Part shown: in pieces, positions 44,212 through 52,917 of the stretch
Layout: the number at the start of each line of letters is the position of its first letter
Numbering within the stretch: the stretch's first letter is position 1
DNA from: Betaproteobacteria bacterium
GTDB taxonomy: Bacteria; Pseudomonadota; Gammaproteobacteria; Burkholderiales; Rhodocyclaceae
Length of the DNA: 64,000 nt
Direction: 5' to 3'
Assembly (NCBI GenBank): GCA_016194935.1
Contig: JACQAO010000028.1
Coordinates: 62,001 to 126,000, forward strand
Notes under the pieces: generated by a model
The model's database searches: none
Told to the model about the DNA's origin: nothing
Seen by the model: the letters and a program-made list of their open reading frames with translations, nothing else
Made by a program: the position numbers and the translations under genes

Positions 44212-44688
44212 ATGCCAACCTTTGTGCGTACAGAAAAATGCGATGGCTGCAAGGGCCAGGACAAGACCGCTTGCATGTACATCTGCCCCCACGACCTGAT
44301 GATGCTGGACAAGGACGGCTCGCAGACCGGCCACGCCATGAAGGCCTGGAACCAGGAGCCCGAGCAGTGCTGGGAGTGCTACTCCTGCGTGAAGATATGT
44401 CCGCAGAACGCCATTGAAGTCCGCCATTACGCCGACATCGTGCCTCTGGGCGGCTCGGTGCAGCCCCTGCGCGGTTCCGACTCGATCATGTGGACCATCA
44501 AGTTCCGCAACGGCAACATGAAGCGCTTCAAGTTCCCGATCCGCACGACTTCGGAAGGCTCCATTGATCCGTATGGCAACAAGCCCATGCCCAAGGTCGC
44601 CGATCTTACCGCGCCGGGCGTGTTTACCAAGTCCATGATGGGCGGCTTCCGCGCCGGCAACCCGGCAGAGCTGATCCGCCGCAAATAA
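44212..44688 (+). CDS. aprB: adenylylsulfate reductase subunit beta
   Basis: A 158-residue iron-sulfur subunit carrying two [4Fe-4S] clusters. Ligands lie in CDGCKGQDKTACMYICP at the N-terminus and CWECYSCVKICP near 50; the atypical spacing in the first motif is characteristic of AprB. The C-terminal tail (about 100-158) wraps around AprA. It passes electrons between the AprA flavin and the membrane electron acceptor. GAGGAG precedes the ATG. It is 39 bases upstream of aprA and co-transcribed with it. Confidence 0.97.
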   Translation: MPTFVRTEKCDGCKGQDKTACMYICPHDLMMLDKDGSQTGHAMKAWNQEPEQCWECYSCVKICPQNAIEVRHYADIVPLGGSVQPLRGSDSIMWTIKFRNGNMKRFKFPIRTTSEGSIDPYGNKPMPKVADLTAPGVFTKSMMGGFRAGNPAELIRRK

Positions 44689-44727
44689 CAACTGCTACAG
44701 AACAACCAACAAATTAGGGTGAATGCT

Positions 44728-46764
44728 ATGTCAGAAGGAACTTTTGGAAATCCCGCAATTGTCCAGGAAGAAGTCGATATCCTCCTGATCGGCGGCGGCA
44801 TGGCCTGCTGCGGCGCTGGTTACGAAATCATGCGTTGGGCCGAGGCTGTCAAAGCCGAAACCGGCACGGAACTCAAAATCAAGCTGGTCGACAAGGCCGC
44901 CATGGACCGCTCCGGCGCCGTGGCTCAGGGTTTGTCCGCGATCAACACCTATATCGGCACGGATCTCGATCCCGCCGATTATGCTCGCATGGTCTCCAAC
45001 GATCTGATGGGTATCACCCGCGACGACCTGGCTTACGATGTCGGCCGGAACGTCGACGATTCCGTGCACCTGTTCGAAGAATGGGGTCTGCCGATCTGGA
45101 AGACCGACGCTGCGGGCGTCCGTCACGATGGCGCCGAGTCCATCCGCGAAGGCCTGCCGACATTGAAGGATGGCGGCAAGCCGGTGCGCTCCGGCAAATG
45201 GCAGATCATGATCAACGGCGAATCCTACAAGTGGATCGTCGCCGAAGCCGCCAAGAAGGCGTTGGGACTTTCCCGTATCGAAGAGCGTATTTTCATCGTC
45301 AAGCTGGTCAACGACAAGAACGATCCGTCGCGTATCGCCGGCGCAGTGGGCTTTTCAGTACGCGACAACACCATCCACATCTACAAAGCCAAGGCGATAC
45401 TGCTGGCGGCGGGTGGTTGCGTCAACCTGTTCCGTCCGCGCTCGGTGGGTGAGGGTTCGGGCCGCGCCTGGTACCCGGTGTGGAACGCCGGTTCGACCTA
45501 CGCCATGGCTGCCGAAGCCGGCGCCGAGATGACCATGATGGAAAACCGCTTCGTGCCGGCCCGCTTCAAGGACGGCTACGGCCCGGTCGGCGCCTGGTTC
45601 CTGTTGTTCAAAGCCAAGGCGACCAATGCCTACGGCGAAGACTACATGACCAAGAACAAGGAAATGCTGAACGACTATCCGCCCTACGGCCAGGCTGCGG
45701 TTCCCGCTTCCTGCCTGCGCAATCACCTGATGCTGAAGGAGATGAAGGAAGGTCGCGGTCCGATCTACATGGACACGGTCACAGCGCTGGCCAAACTGGC
45801 TGAAACGCTGTCGCCGAAAGAGGTCAAGCACCTCGAAGCCGAGGCCTGGGAAGACTTCCTCGATATGTGCATCGGCCAGTGCGGCATCTGGGTGGGCGAG
45901 AACATCGAGCCGGAGAAGAAAATGTCCGAGTTGATGCCGACCGAGCCCTATTTGCTGGGTTCGCATTCCGGTTGCTGCGGCATCTGGGTGTCCGGCCCCG
46001 AGGATCTGGGTGCGCCGACTGCCGCCGATGAGGAATATGACGGCGTGCCGGCCCACCTGCCGCGCGGCTGGAACTGGGGCTATCGCTCGATGACCACGGT
46101 CAAGGGTCTGTTCACCGCCGGCGACGGCGTTGGCGCCTCGGGCCACAAGTTCTCCTCCGGTTCGCATACCGAAGGCCGCCTGGCATCCAAAGCGATGGTC
46201 AAGTACGCGCTCGACAACAAGGACTGGAAACCGGAACTGGATACTTCGCCCGAGCAGTTGGCCGAAGAGATTTACAAACCGGTGCGTACCTTCCTGGAGC
46301 ACAAGGATTACACCACCGCCATCGACATCAACCCGCACTACATCACTCCCAAGATGCTGCAAATGCGTTTGCAGAAAATCATGGACGAGTACGTGGCCGG
46401 CGTTGCGACCTACTACAACACCAACGACAAGATGTTGAAGGTGGCGGAAGAGAAGCTGGAGATGCTCAAGGAAGACTCCATGAAGATGCGCGCCAAGGAT
46501 CTGCACGAGTTGCTGCGCGCCTGGGAGAACTACCATCGCATCATCACGGCGGAAGCCCACATGAAGCACATCCAGTTCCGTGAAGAATCCCGCTATCCGG
46601 GCTTCTACTACCGCACCGACAAGAACTTCGTGGATGAGAAAAACTGGCACTGCTTCGTGAACTCGGTGTACGACAGGAAGAGCAAAAAGTGGACCTGCTT
46701 CAAGCGCAAGCATGTCGACCTGGTGGACAAGTCCAAGCTGTTCAAGGCGGCTGCTCCGCACTAG
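44728..46764 (+). CDS. aprA: adenylylsulfate reductase subunit alpha
   Basis: A 678-residue flavoprotein that here would oxidise sulfite with AMP to APS. The FAD-binding N-terminus (VDILLIGGGMACCGAGYEIMRWA), the DRSGAVAQGLSAIN flavin-loop near 65 and the substrate-facing segments around MMENRFVPARFKDGYGPVGAW near 270 are typical. TAGDGVGASGHKFSSGSHTEG near 465 is the conserved FAD/substrate site. ATG 44728 has AGGG upstream at good spacing; a GTG at 44719 is possible. In sulfur oxidisers its electrons go to either QmoABC or AprM; no aprM is seen, and Qmo-type genes lie 5 kb away. Confidence 0.97.
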   Translation: MSEGTFGNPAIVQEEVDILLIGGGMACCGAGYEIMRWAEAVKAETGTELKIKLVDKAAMDRSGAVAQGLSAINTYIGTDLDPADYARMVSNDLMGITRDDLAYDVGRNVDDSVHLFEEWGLPIWKTDAAGVRHDGAESIREGLPTLKDGGKPVRSGKWQIMINGESYKWIVAEAAKKALGLSRIEERIFIVKLVNDKNDPSRIAGAVGFSVRDNTIHIYKAKAILLAAGGCVNLFRPRSVGEGSGRAWYPVWNAGSTYAMAAEAGAEMTMMENRFVPARFKDGYGPVGAWFLLFKAKATNAYGEDYMTKNKEMLNDYPPYGQAAVPASCLRNHLMLKEMKEGRGPIYMDTVTALAKLAETLSPKEVKHLEAEAWEDFLDMCIGQCGIWVGENIEPEKKMSELMPTEPYLLGSHSGCCGIWVSGPEDLGAPTAADEEYDGVPAHLPRGWNWGYRSMTTVKGLFTAGDGVGASGHKFSSGSHTEGRLASKAMVKYALDNKDWKPELDTSPEQLAEEIYKPVRTFLEHKDYTTAIDINPHYITPKMLQMRLQKIMDEYVAGVATYYNTNDKMLKVAEEKLEMLKEDSMKMRAKDLHELLRAWENYHRIITAEAHMKHIQFREESRYPGFYYRTDKNFVDEKNWHCFVNSVYDRKSKKWTCFKRKHVDLVDKSKLFKAAAPH

Positions 46765-46766
46765 TG

Positions 46767-46820
46767 CCCGCAGTTGAATCTGGGGTATTAATACCCGTAG
46801 TTGAATCTGGGGTACTAAGT
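46767..46820. repeat. two tandem 27-bp repeats after aprA
   Basis: Two adjacent 27-base units (46767-46793 and 46794-46820), each starting CCCG then AGTTGAATCTGGGGTA, differ at only a few positions. They lie 3 bases after the aprA stop and before the terminator. Function is unknown. Confidence 0.6.
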
Positions 46821-46842
46821 CGCCAAGTTGTGATGTAATAAG

Positions 46843-46873
46843 CGGGCGTCCGATTTGGACGCCCGATTTTTTT
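46843..46873 (+). terminator. intrinsic terminator after aprBA
   Basis: A perfect 9-bp stem (CGGGCGTCC / GGACGCCCG) with a 5-base loop is followed by ATTTTTTT. It ends the aprBA message before the cysteine-cluster gene, whose start lies 12 bases downstream, so that gene may be reached by read-through or need its own start signal. Confidence 0.88.
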
Positions 46874-46884
46874 AGGTGCAGGCA

Positions 46885-47784
46885 ATGACGCAAACCGATC
46901 CACAGGACATCCCTTTCCCCACCAGCCCGGTCATGCCGGAAACCTTCGATGGCGGCAAGAAAATTCAGTTTCAGTGCCGTAAAGGCATCGCCTGCTGGAA
47001 TGTCTGTTGCAGCAACATCGACATTTCGCTGACGCCATACGACATCCTGCGGCTCAAGCAACGTCTGGATATGAGCTCGACGGAATTTCTGCAAAAATAT
47101 ACGGCGCCTTACGAGATGGAAATGGATGGCATCGCCGGCGTCAAGTTACGCCCGGTGCAAGGCGGCAGCGCCTGTCAGTTCATGCGTGAAGAAGGCTGTA
47201 GCGTGTATGAGGATCGTCCCACCGCCTGCCGCTACTACCCGGTGGCCTTGCTGTCGATGCGGCGGCAGGACGAGAATGTGGATCGGGACTCCTACGCCCT
47301 GGTCAAGGAAGCGCATTGTCTCGGTCATCAGGAGCCGCGCAGTCTGACCGTCGATGAGTACCGCAGCGAGCAGGGTCTGGGTGAATATGACGAGCTGGCG
47401 CGCGGTTGGCGTCAACTGATCCTGAAGAAAAAATCCTCCGGCCCGACCATCGGCAAACCTTCCAAGCGCAGCCTGCAACTGTTTTTCATGAGCTGCTACG
47501 ACGTCGACCAGTTCCGTACTTTCGTCGCCAGCAAAGGCTTCGGCGAGGTGTACGACATCCCCGACGAAGAGAAGCTGAAAATACTCAGCGATGATCCCTC
47601 ATTGATGCTGTTCGGCTTCCGTTTTCTGCGCCAGGTGTTATTCGGTGAAATGTCGATCGCCATGCGCGAGGAATCGGTGGAGGCCCGGCGCAGCCGTTTG
47701 CTTGAAAAACAGCGCCGCCTGGAAAAGGAAGCCGCCGAAAGAAAAGCGCGTGATGAGTTTGAAATGTACGGCGACCAGGAATGA
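46885..47784 (+). CDS. YkgJ-family cysteine cluster protein
   Basis: A 299-residue soluble protein. The N-terminal half has the YkgJ/'zinc- or iron-chelating' cysteine pattern: [14 protein letters not shown] near 33, [25 protein letters not shown] near 95-120 and HCLGH near 145. These cysteines can bind a metal or cluster. The C-terminal third is helical and highly charged ([28 protein letters not shown]), a likely coiled coil. The stop overlaps the CbbQ-type gene start by four bases, so the two are coupled. It may be a metal-handling partner of the AAA+/VWA pair or of AprBA; both are inference. Confidence 0.8.
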   Translation: MTQTDPQDIPFPTSPVMPETFDGGKKIQFQCRKGIACWNVCCSNIDISLTPYDILRLKQRLDMSSTEFLQKYTAPYEMEMDGIAGVKLRPVQGGSACQFMREEGCSVYEDRPTACRYYPVALLSMRRQDENVDRDSYALVKEAHCLGHQEPRSLTVDEYRSEQGLGEYDELARGWRQLILKKKSSGPTIGKPSKRSLQLFFMSCYDVDQFRTFVASKGFGEVYDIPDEEKLKILSDDPSLMLFGFRFLRQVLFGEMSIAMREESVEARRSRLLEKQRRLEKEAAERKARDEFEMYGDQE

Positions 47785-48599
47785 GCGCCAGCGTAACTAC
47801 GCTGGCGCCGCAGCTCACCCATATCGGCGAAGAACCGTATTACCAATCCATCGGTGACGAGATTGCCTTGTTCGAAGCCGCCTATGCGCAACGCCTGCCG
47901 GTGTTGTTGAAAGGCCCCACCGGCTGCGGCAAGACGCGCTTCGTCGAATACATGGCCTGGCGGCTCAAGCGGCCCCTGGTTACGGTGGCCTGTCACGACG
48001 ACCTGACCACGGCGGACCTGGTTGGCCGCTACCTGATCGTCGGCAACGAGACCGTCTGGGTAGATGGCCCGCTCACCGCCGCCGTGCGTGCAGGCGCCAT
48101 CTGCTACCTGGACGAAATCGTCGAAGCGCGCAAAGACACCATCGTGGTGATTCATCCCTTGGCCGATTCGAGAAGAGTGCTGGCGGTAGACAAGCGTGGC
48201 GAGATGGTGACCGCGCCGGATACTTTCATGATGGCAATTTCCTACAACCCTGGCTACCAGAGCGTGCTCAAGGAGATCAAGCCAAGCACGCGCCAGCGTT
48301 TCGTTGCGCTGGATTTCGATTATCCGGAAGCCGCCATTGAAGCCGTCATCGTCGCGCGGGAAGGCGGCGTCAACGCCGATACGGCGCGGCGGCTGGTCAA
48401 ACTCGGCGAGCTGACCCGCAACCTCAAGGGCGCGGGTCTGGACGAAGGCGCCAGCACCCGCTTGCTGGTGCACGCAGCGCAATTGATTGCCACCGGCGTC
48501 GCACCGCTGGCGGCATGTACCGCCGCCGTGGCGCGGGCGCTCAGCGATGATCAGGATATGACGGGAACGCTCGATGACCTCGTCCGAGCCGTCTTCTAG
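47781..48599 (+). CDS. cbbQ: CbbQ/NirQ/NorQ-type MoxR AAA+ ATPase
   Basis: A 272-residue MoxR-family AAA+ ATPase. Walker A is [10 protein letters not shown] near 44, Walker B is [10 protein letters not shown] near 107, and a sensor asparagine is in MAISYNPGY near 153. CbbQ hexamers work with CbbO to remodel RubisCO; NorQ and NirQ do so for denitrification enzymes. No RubisCO or nitric oxide reductase genes are in view. The pair is linked to the cysteine-cluster gene downstream of aprBA, so the client could be APS reductase or another sulfur enzyme. It overlaps the VWA gene by 26 bases. The symbol denotes the family rather than a proven role. Confidence 0.85.
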   Translation: MSASVTTLAPQLTHIGEEPYYQSIGDEIALFEAAYAQRLPVLLKGPTGCGKTRFVEYMAWRLKRPLVTVACHDDLTTADLVGRYLIVGNETVWVDGPLTAAVRAGAICYLDEIVEARKDTIVVIHPLADSRRVLAVDKRGEMVTAPDTFMMAISYNPGYQSVLKEIKPSTRQRFVALDFDYPEAAIEAVIVAREGGVNADTARRLVKLGELTRNLKGAGLDEGASTRLLVHAAQLIATGVAPLAACTAAVARALSDDQDMTGTLDDLVRAVF

Positions 48600-50688
48600 T
48601 AGTCGCAAAGACCCCAGGCTGTTTGGCGAGGAACTTGAGACGCGCCTCGACGAAGTGTTGTTCGCTTCACACTCGCACCGCTCCGCCACCCGTATCGCTC
48701 AAGGGCTGGAGTCGCTGAATCGGGCGCAGCAGGAAAAACTGCTGCACTGGGCCGCCGTTGCCGCACAGACCTATGCCGAAATCGGCTATCAGATCGCCAC
48801 GCTGGCGCCGCGAGCGTTTACCTTGTTCGATGATGAGGCGTTCGACGCCTGGGTGCTGGCCGGCCTGGATGCTTTTGACCGGCACGGTGCGCGCGCGGCG
48901 ATGGACTTGCTGCGCGATCTCGAAGGCTTTCATGCAGATCGTGGCGGCGAACGGCCTCTGGCGGAGTTCACCGAAATCGAAGCGCGGCTGTCGCGCTTCA
49001 TCCAGGGACTTTCCGGCAGGCCGCTGGGGCTGAGCGTGGGCGCAGGCGCAGCGGCCTGGACGGATACCGAGACGCTTTATTTGCCGCTGAAAATCGGCGC
49101 ATTGCCGCAGGCCGAGAGCAACCGTAGTCTGTATAAAGTGCTGGCGACCATGCTGTGGGCGCAGACGCGCTTCGGCACTTTCGGTTCGGCCAGCATCGAC
49201 CTGGCGGCGGCATTGACACCCTGGCTGGAAACCACGGATCAGGAAAGAGCCTTGAACTGGCTGGCAGTGCTGGAGTCGGTGCGCCTGGAAGCCAGAATCG
49301 CCGCCGAACTGCCGGGGCTGGCCGCAGAAATCGCCACTCTGCGCGGCCCCTGGCCGACGCAGATGGAACCGCTGCTGGTGCGTTTGCATCAACACCAGGC
49401 GTCGCTTGCCGATACCCTGGCGCTGTTGCCCGGATGCATGGAGAGCAATGAAGATGCGCCACACTTGCCGCATTTTGTAGCCATTGATCCTGATGCCGCA
49501 CTACGGGTGCGTGGGGAGCGGATTGCGCACGACAAGGAAACCCTCAACCGGGCCATCAGCGCGCTGAAGGGTAGTGCTGCCGCCCCGAACCTGGATGACC
49601 CGGGAATTGCGCCGCTGGCCGCTGAAAGTGCAGAGGTGGCAATGAGTTTTGCTGAAGATGCGCTGGCGTTGCCGCCCGAGGCGCGCGCGGCGGCGCAGTC
49701 CCTGTTGCAGGATCTGGGCGAGGTGCCGCCAGAGTGCCTGGTTCCCGCCGGCACCGGCCATTGGCAGGAAACCCAGCGCGAGGGCGGCGGTGAAGATTAC
49801 ACCAGCCACCGTGAGCCGGATCACCGCTATGATGAATGGGACTATCGGCGCAAGGCCTACCGGCGCGGCTGGTGCCACCTGTATGAATGTGAAGGACGAC
49901 ATGGCCTGGCGACTTATGTCGACGAAGTACGGGTGCGGCATTCCGGACTGATCCGGCAAATTCGCCGCCGCTTCGAGATGCTGCGCGGCGAGAATCGCAT
50001 GTTGGGCCGGCAGCCGGAAGGCGAAGAGATCGACATCGACGCCCTGGTCGATGCCATGAGTGATCGCAGCAGCGGCGCTGAGCCTTCCGACCGCCTGTTT
50101 TGCCGGCGCATCCGCAACGAGCGTTCCCTGGCGGCGATGTTCATGGTGGACATGAGCGGTTCAACCAAAGGCTGGGTGAATGACGCAGAGCGCGAAGCCC
50201 TGGTGATGTTGTGCGAGGCCATCGAATCCCTCGGCGATGCTTACGCCATCTACGGATTCTCCGGCTGGACGCGCACCCGCAGCGATATTTACCGCATCAA
50301 ACGCTTCGATGAACGTTATGACGAAGCGGTGCGGGCGCGCATCGCCGGCGTCGAAGCGAAGGACTACACGCGCATGGGCGTGGCGATCCGCCACCTGACG
50401 CAACTGCTGCTGCGTCAGCCGGCGCGCCATCGTTTGCTGATTACCTTATCAGATGGACGACCGGACGATTTCGGCGACGAATACCGCGGCCAATACGGCA
50501 TCGAAGACACCCGCCGCGCCCTTCTGGAAGCGCGCGAACAGGGCGTGCGCAGCTACTGCGTCACCATCGACCGGCACGGCGCGGATTACCTGGCGCATAT
50601 GTACGGCGTGGCGCGTTATACGGTGCTGGACGATGTCAAAAAGCTGCCGCTGAAAATTGCCGATATTTATCGGCGGCTGGCAAGTTGA
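48574..50688 (+). CDS. cbbO: CbbO/NorD-type VWA-domain protein
   Basis: A 704-residue partner of the MoxR ATPase. The N-terminal 430 residues are mostly helical, and the C-terminal 200 form a von Willebrand A domain with the metal (MIDAS) motif VDMSGST near 525, a threonine in [10 protein letters not shown] near 595 and [10 protein letters not shown] near 625. In CbbO the VWA domain contacts an acidic residue on the client protein while CbbQ pulls. The 26-base overlap with the upstream gene indicates strict co-expression. It converges with the qmo operon with only 16 bases between stops. Confidence 0.85.
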   Translation: MTSSEPSSSSRKDPRLFGEELETRLDEVLFASHSHRSATRIAQGLESLNRAQQEKLLHWAAVAAQTYAEIGYQIATLAPRAFTLFDDEAFDAWVLAGLDAFDRHGARAAMDLLRDLEGFHADRGGERPLAEFTEIEARLSRFIQGLSGRPLGLSVGAGAAAWTDTETLYLPLKIGALPQAESNRSLYKVLATMLWAQTRFGTFGSASIDLAAALTPWLETTDQERALNWLAVLESVRLEARIAAELPGLAAEIATLRGPWPTQMEPLLVRLHQHQASLADTLALLPGCMESNEDAPHLPHFVAIDPDAALRVRGERIAHDKETLNRAISALKGSAAAPNLDDPGIAPLAAESAEVAMSFAEDALALPPEARAAAQSLLQDLGEVPPECLVPAGTGHWQETQREGGGEDYTSHREPDHRYDEWDYRRKAYRRGWCHLYECEGRHGLATYVDEVRVRHSGLIRQIRRRFEMLRGENRMLGRQPEGEEIDIDALVDAMSDRSSGAEPSDRLFCRRIRNERSLAAMFMVDMSGSTKGWVNDAEREALVMLCEAIESLGDAYAIYGFSGWTRTRSDIYRIKRFDERYDEAVRARIAGVEAKDYTRMGVAIRHLTQLLLRQPARHRLLITLSDGRPDDFGDEYRGQYGIEDTRRALLEAREQGVRSYCVTIDRHGADYLAHMYGVARYTVLDDVKKLPLKIADIYRRLAS

Positions 50689-50704
50689 ATACAGGATAAG
50701 CGCC

Positions 50705-51304
50705 TTACTTAGCCAGCTCTGATTCAATCTGGGCGAAGGTGTGCGCAATTTCGAAGGTGTGGATGGTCATGCTGACCAGGCGGCTGATCTGGGTGGCGGA
50801 GAAAATCCCGCGCAACACTTCTTCACCACTCAGGGCATCCTTCTCTACGACCAGCGCGTGCTGGCGACCAAGTTCCTTGAGCGTGGCGACGACGTGGCCG
50901 ACTTCGGCGCGTTCCACCGTCGAGATGTCGATGACATCGATGGCGTTGCGCGGCACCATCAAATCCGCAACCTTCAGTTCGCCGTGTGTGCCACCGCGCT
51001 CGCGCAGGGTTTTGACCGGCTTTTCACCCATAGTGTCGCGGGCGGTGATCAGGCCGACGATTTCATGCTTGTCGTTCACCACCAGCAGCAGGCGCACGCT
51101 GCGAGCGATCATGGTCTGGTTGGCCAGTGTCAGGCTGGCGTCGGCTGTGATGGTGGCGGGCATGACTTTGCGCAGGTCGGTCATCGCGTCGATAGCCGGA
51201 CTGTCGGCACGCAAGCGCGTGGAATACCAGTAGCCGGACGGTAGGCACTTTACTCCCTCGCGCATACGGCTCATTGCCAGGGGTTTGTAGACTGCCCTTT
51301 CCAT
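50705..51304 (-). CDS. CBS-domain protein in the qmo operon
   Basis: A 199-residue protein with a CBS pair (about 40-190): MPATITADASLTLANQTMIARSVRLLLVV with ITARDTMGEK, then VADLMVPRNAIDVIDISTVERAEVGHV with LGRQHALVVEK and GIFSATQISRL. CBS pairs bind AMP, ATP or related adenosine ligands. It is the last gene of qmoA-qmoB-hdrC-hdrB, 42 bases after hdrB, and has AGGAGGAGA before the ATG. An AMP or APS sensor tuned to the APS reductase pathway is an attractive idea from position alone. It has no DNA-binding or enzymatic domain. Confidence 0.82.
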   Translation of the reverse strand: MERAVYKPLAMSRMREGVKCLPSGYWYSTRLRADSPAIDAMTDLRKVMPATITADASLTLANQTMIARSVRLLLVVNDKHEIVGLITARDTMGEKPVKTLRERGGTHGELKVADLMVPRNAIDVIDISTVERAEVGHVVATLKELGRQHALVVEKDALSGEEVLRGIFSATQISRLVSMTIHTFEIAHTFAQIESELAK

Positions 51305-51346
51305 CGTCTCCTCCTGCTGCAAATTAAGCTTGATGAGCCATGCCGG

Positions 51347-52246
51347 CTACTTTTTGGTAATTTCCTCAAGCTTGTGGGCGCGGATCAACTGGCCGTCGAG
51401 GCCGGCGTCTTTCATGCTGCCGCCGTAGGCGACGGTCATCAACTGCGAGTAGTAGAGCACCGGCATATTGAATTTGGTGCCTTGTTTCTTGTTGATCTCT
51501 GACTGGTACACCTCGACGTTGGCCTGGCACAGCGGGCAGGGCGTGACGATCATTTCAGCGCCGTGGTCATAGGCGGATTCGACGATGTCGCGGATCTGCT
51601 TCTGTGATTTTTCCGGCTCGGAGAAGGCCAGCGCGCCGCCGCAGCAGCTCACTTTCTGGTCGTAGGTGGTGAGTGCTTCGCCGCCGAAAGTCTCGACCAT
51701 CTTGTCGAGATACATCGGGTTCTCGAAAGATTCGCCATCAATGCCGAAGGGGCGGTTGGTCTGGCAACCGACATAACCGGCAAACTTGATGCCTTCGAGG
51801 GATTTTTTCATCGGCTTCTTCAACTCGTCGTAGCCGAAGTCCTCGATCAACACCTCGACCATATGACGAACCTTGACCTCGGCCTTGTAATGGAGACCGG
51901 CGGCGGCGAGCGCCTCATTGGTCTCCTTCATCAACTGCGCCGAACCATCGAGACGGTCCTTGGACTCACGCGCGGAAAGCCAGCAGGCGGCGCAGGTGGC
52001 AACGATGTCCTGGCCCGGCAGATGGGTCTCGGCCTGGGCGAAGTTACGGGCGTTGATGGCCAGGCGCGGCAGCTCGCCGCCTTCGCAGTAGCCGACGGAG
52101 GCGCTGCAACAATTCCAGTCAGGAATTTCGGTGAGCTTGACGTCGAGCGTCTTGCACATCGAGTTGACCGAAGTCAGGTAGTTCGAGGCCGAAGCCTTCA
52201 GTTGCGATGAACAGCCGGGGTAGAACGCGTATTCTTTTTTCGCCAT
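51347..52246 (-). CDS. hdrB: heterodisulfide reductase subunit B-like protein (Qmo-associated)
   Basis: A 299-residue protein with two CCG-type cysteine motifs that hold the unusual HdrB [4Fe-4S] clusters: AFYPGCSS, WNCCSASVGYC and TCAACW in the first half, then VGCQTNRPFG, SCCGGALA and TPCPLCQ in the second. HdrB is the disulfide/quinone-side subunit in Hdr complexes. Here it follows HdrC in a Qmo operon without a QmoC gene, so it probably replaces QmoC in electron transfer. The start at 52246 (MAKKEYAFYPG) has GGAGAAAAT-type upstream sequence and matches the family. Confidence 0.9.
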   Translation of the reverse strand: MAKKEYAFYPGCSSQLKASASNYLTSVNSMCKTLDVKLTEIPDWNCCSASVGYCEGGELPRLAINARNFAQAETHLPGQDIVATCAACWLSARESKDRLDGSAQLMKETNEALAAAGLHYKAEVKVRHMVEVLIEDFGYDELKKPMKKSLEGIKFAGYVGCQTNRPFGIDGESFENPMYLDKMVETFGGEALTTYDQKVSCCGGALAFSEPEKSQKQIRDIVESAYDHGAEMIVTPCPLCQANVEVYQSEINKKQGTKFNMPVLYYSQLMTVAYGGSMKDAGLDGQLIRAHKLEEITKK

Positions 52247-52262
52247 GATTTTCTCCTGTGCG

Positions 52263-52904
52263 TCAGTGTGCAGCGCCGTGTTTCTTGTCCTCGATTTCGC
52301 GGGCTTTGGCAATGATGGCCTGGAAACCCTTGAGGTCTTTGATTCCGTGTCCGCCGAAAATTTCCATCGGGTTGAGGCGTTTCGCCAGCACCATCTTTAT
52401 GCCAATACTCTGCATCCCCAGGGCCGTCTTGATGCCGGAGATGAGGCCATCCTTGAAGTAATGCCCAAGCGTCAACTTGAGTTCGTTGATGCGACCTGTC
52501 TTCGCCAGATTGTTCCAGAACAGCGTGGCGAATTCCTCCGTCGGCTGGCCTTTTGGAACCAGGCCCAGGCGGCGCGCGTAGGTGGCGAGGCCGTGCATGA
52601 TGTGGGTGATCGGCAGCTTGCGCGGGCAACGCACCACGCAGTTGTAGCAGGAAGTGCACAGCCACATCGAGTCGGTGGAGAGCACTTCCTCGCGTTTGCC
52701 GGCGCGTATCATCATGAAGAGTTTTTGCGGCGAGTGCTCCCAATGCGCGCCGAACGGACACGAGCCGGCGCAGACGCCGCACTGCATGCACATCTTGACC
52801 CACTGGCCTTCTTCGACGTGGTCTTCTACTTCCTTGAGGAAGTTGTTCTGGTAGCGGGCCACCGCCTGCTGGTTCAAGGTGTTCAATTGGTTCGATTCAC
52901 TCAT
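52263..52904 (-). CDS. hdrC: heterodisulfide reductase subunit C-like ferredoxin (Qmo-associated)
   Basis: A 213-residue HdrC with two [4Fe-4S] motifs, CMQCGVCAGSCP near 39-50 and CTSCYNCVVRCP near 83-94. It links QmoB to HdrB. In Gram-negative sulfate reducers the HdrC part is fused to a cytochrome b domain in QmoC. Here HdrC stands alone, with no membrane helix, so the route to the quinone pool is not obvious. It lies 13 bases after qmoB and 16 before hdrB. Confidence 0.9.
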   Translation of the reverse strand: MSESNQLNTLNQQAVARYQNNFLKEVEDHVEEGQWVKMCMQCGVCAGSCPFGAHWEHSPQKLFMMIRAGKREEVLSTDSMWLCTSCYNCVVRCPRKLPITHIMHGLATYARRLGLVPKGQPTEEFATLFWNNLAKTGRINELKLTLGHYFKDGLISGIKTALGMQSIGIKMVLAKRLNPMEIFGGHGIKDLKGFQAIIAKAREIEDKKHGAAH

Positions 52905-52917
52905 AGCGGTGCGCTCC

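Noticed and set aside
46767-46820. Tandem repeats as a CRISPR array
   Set aside because: Only two units with no spacer between them and no cas genes.
45355-47094. Minus-strand open frame of 579 codons
   Set aside because: Antisense to aprA and the start of the cysteine-cluster gene, with shadow-type composition and no family match.
47781-50688. CbbQ/CbbO as RubisCO activase genes
   Set aside because: The family is right, but no cbbL, cbbS or cbbM is present in the 64 kb, so a RubisCO role cannot be claimed from this window.
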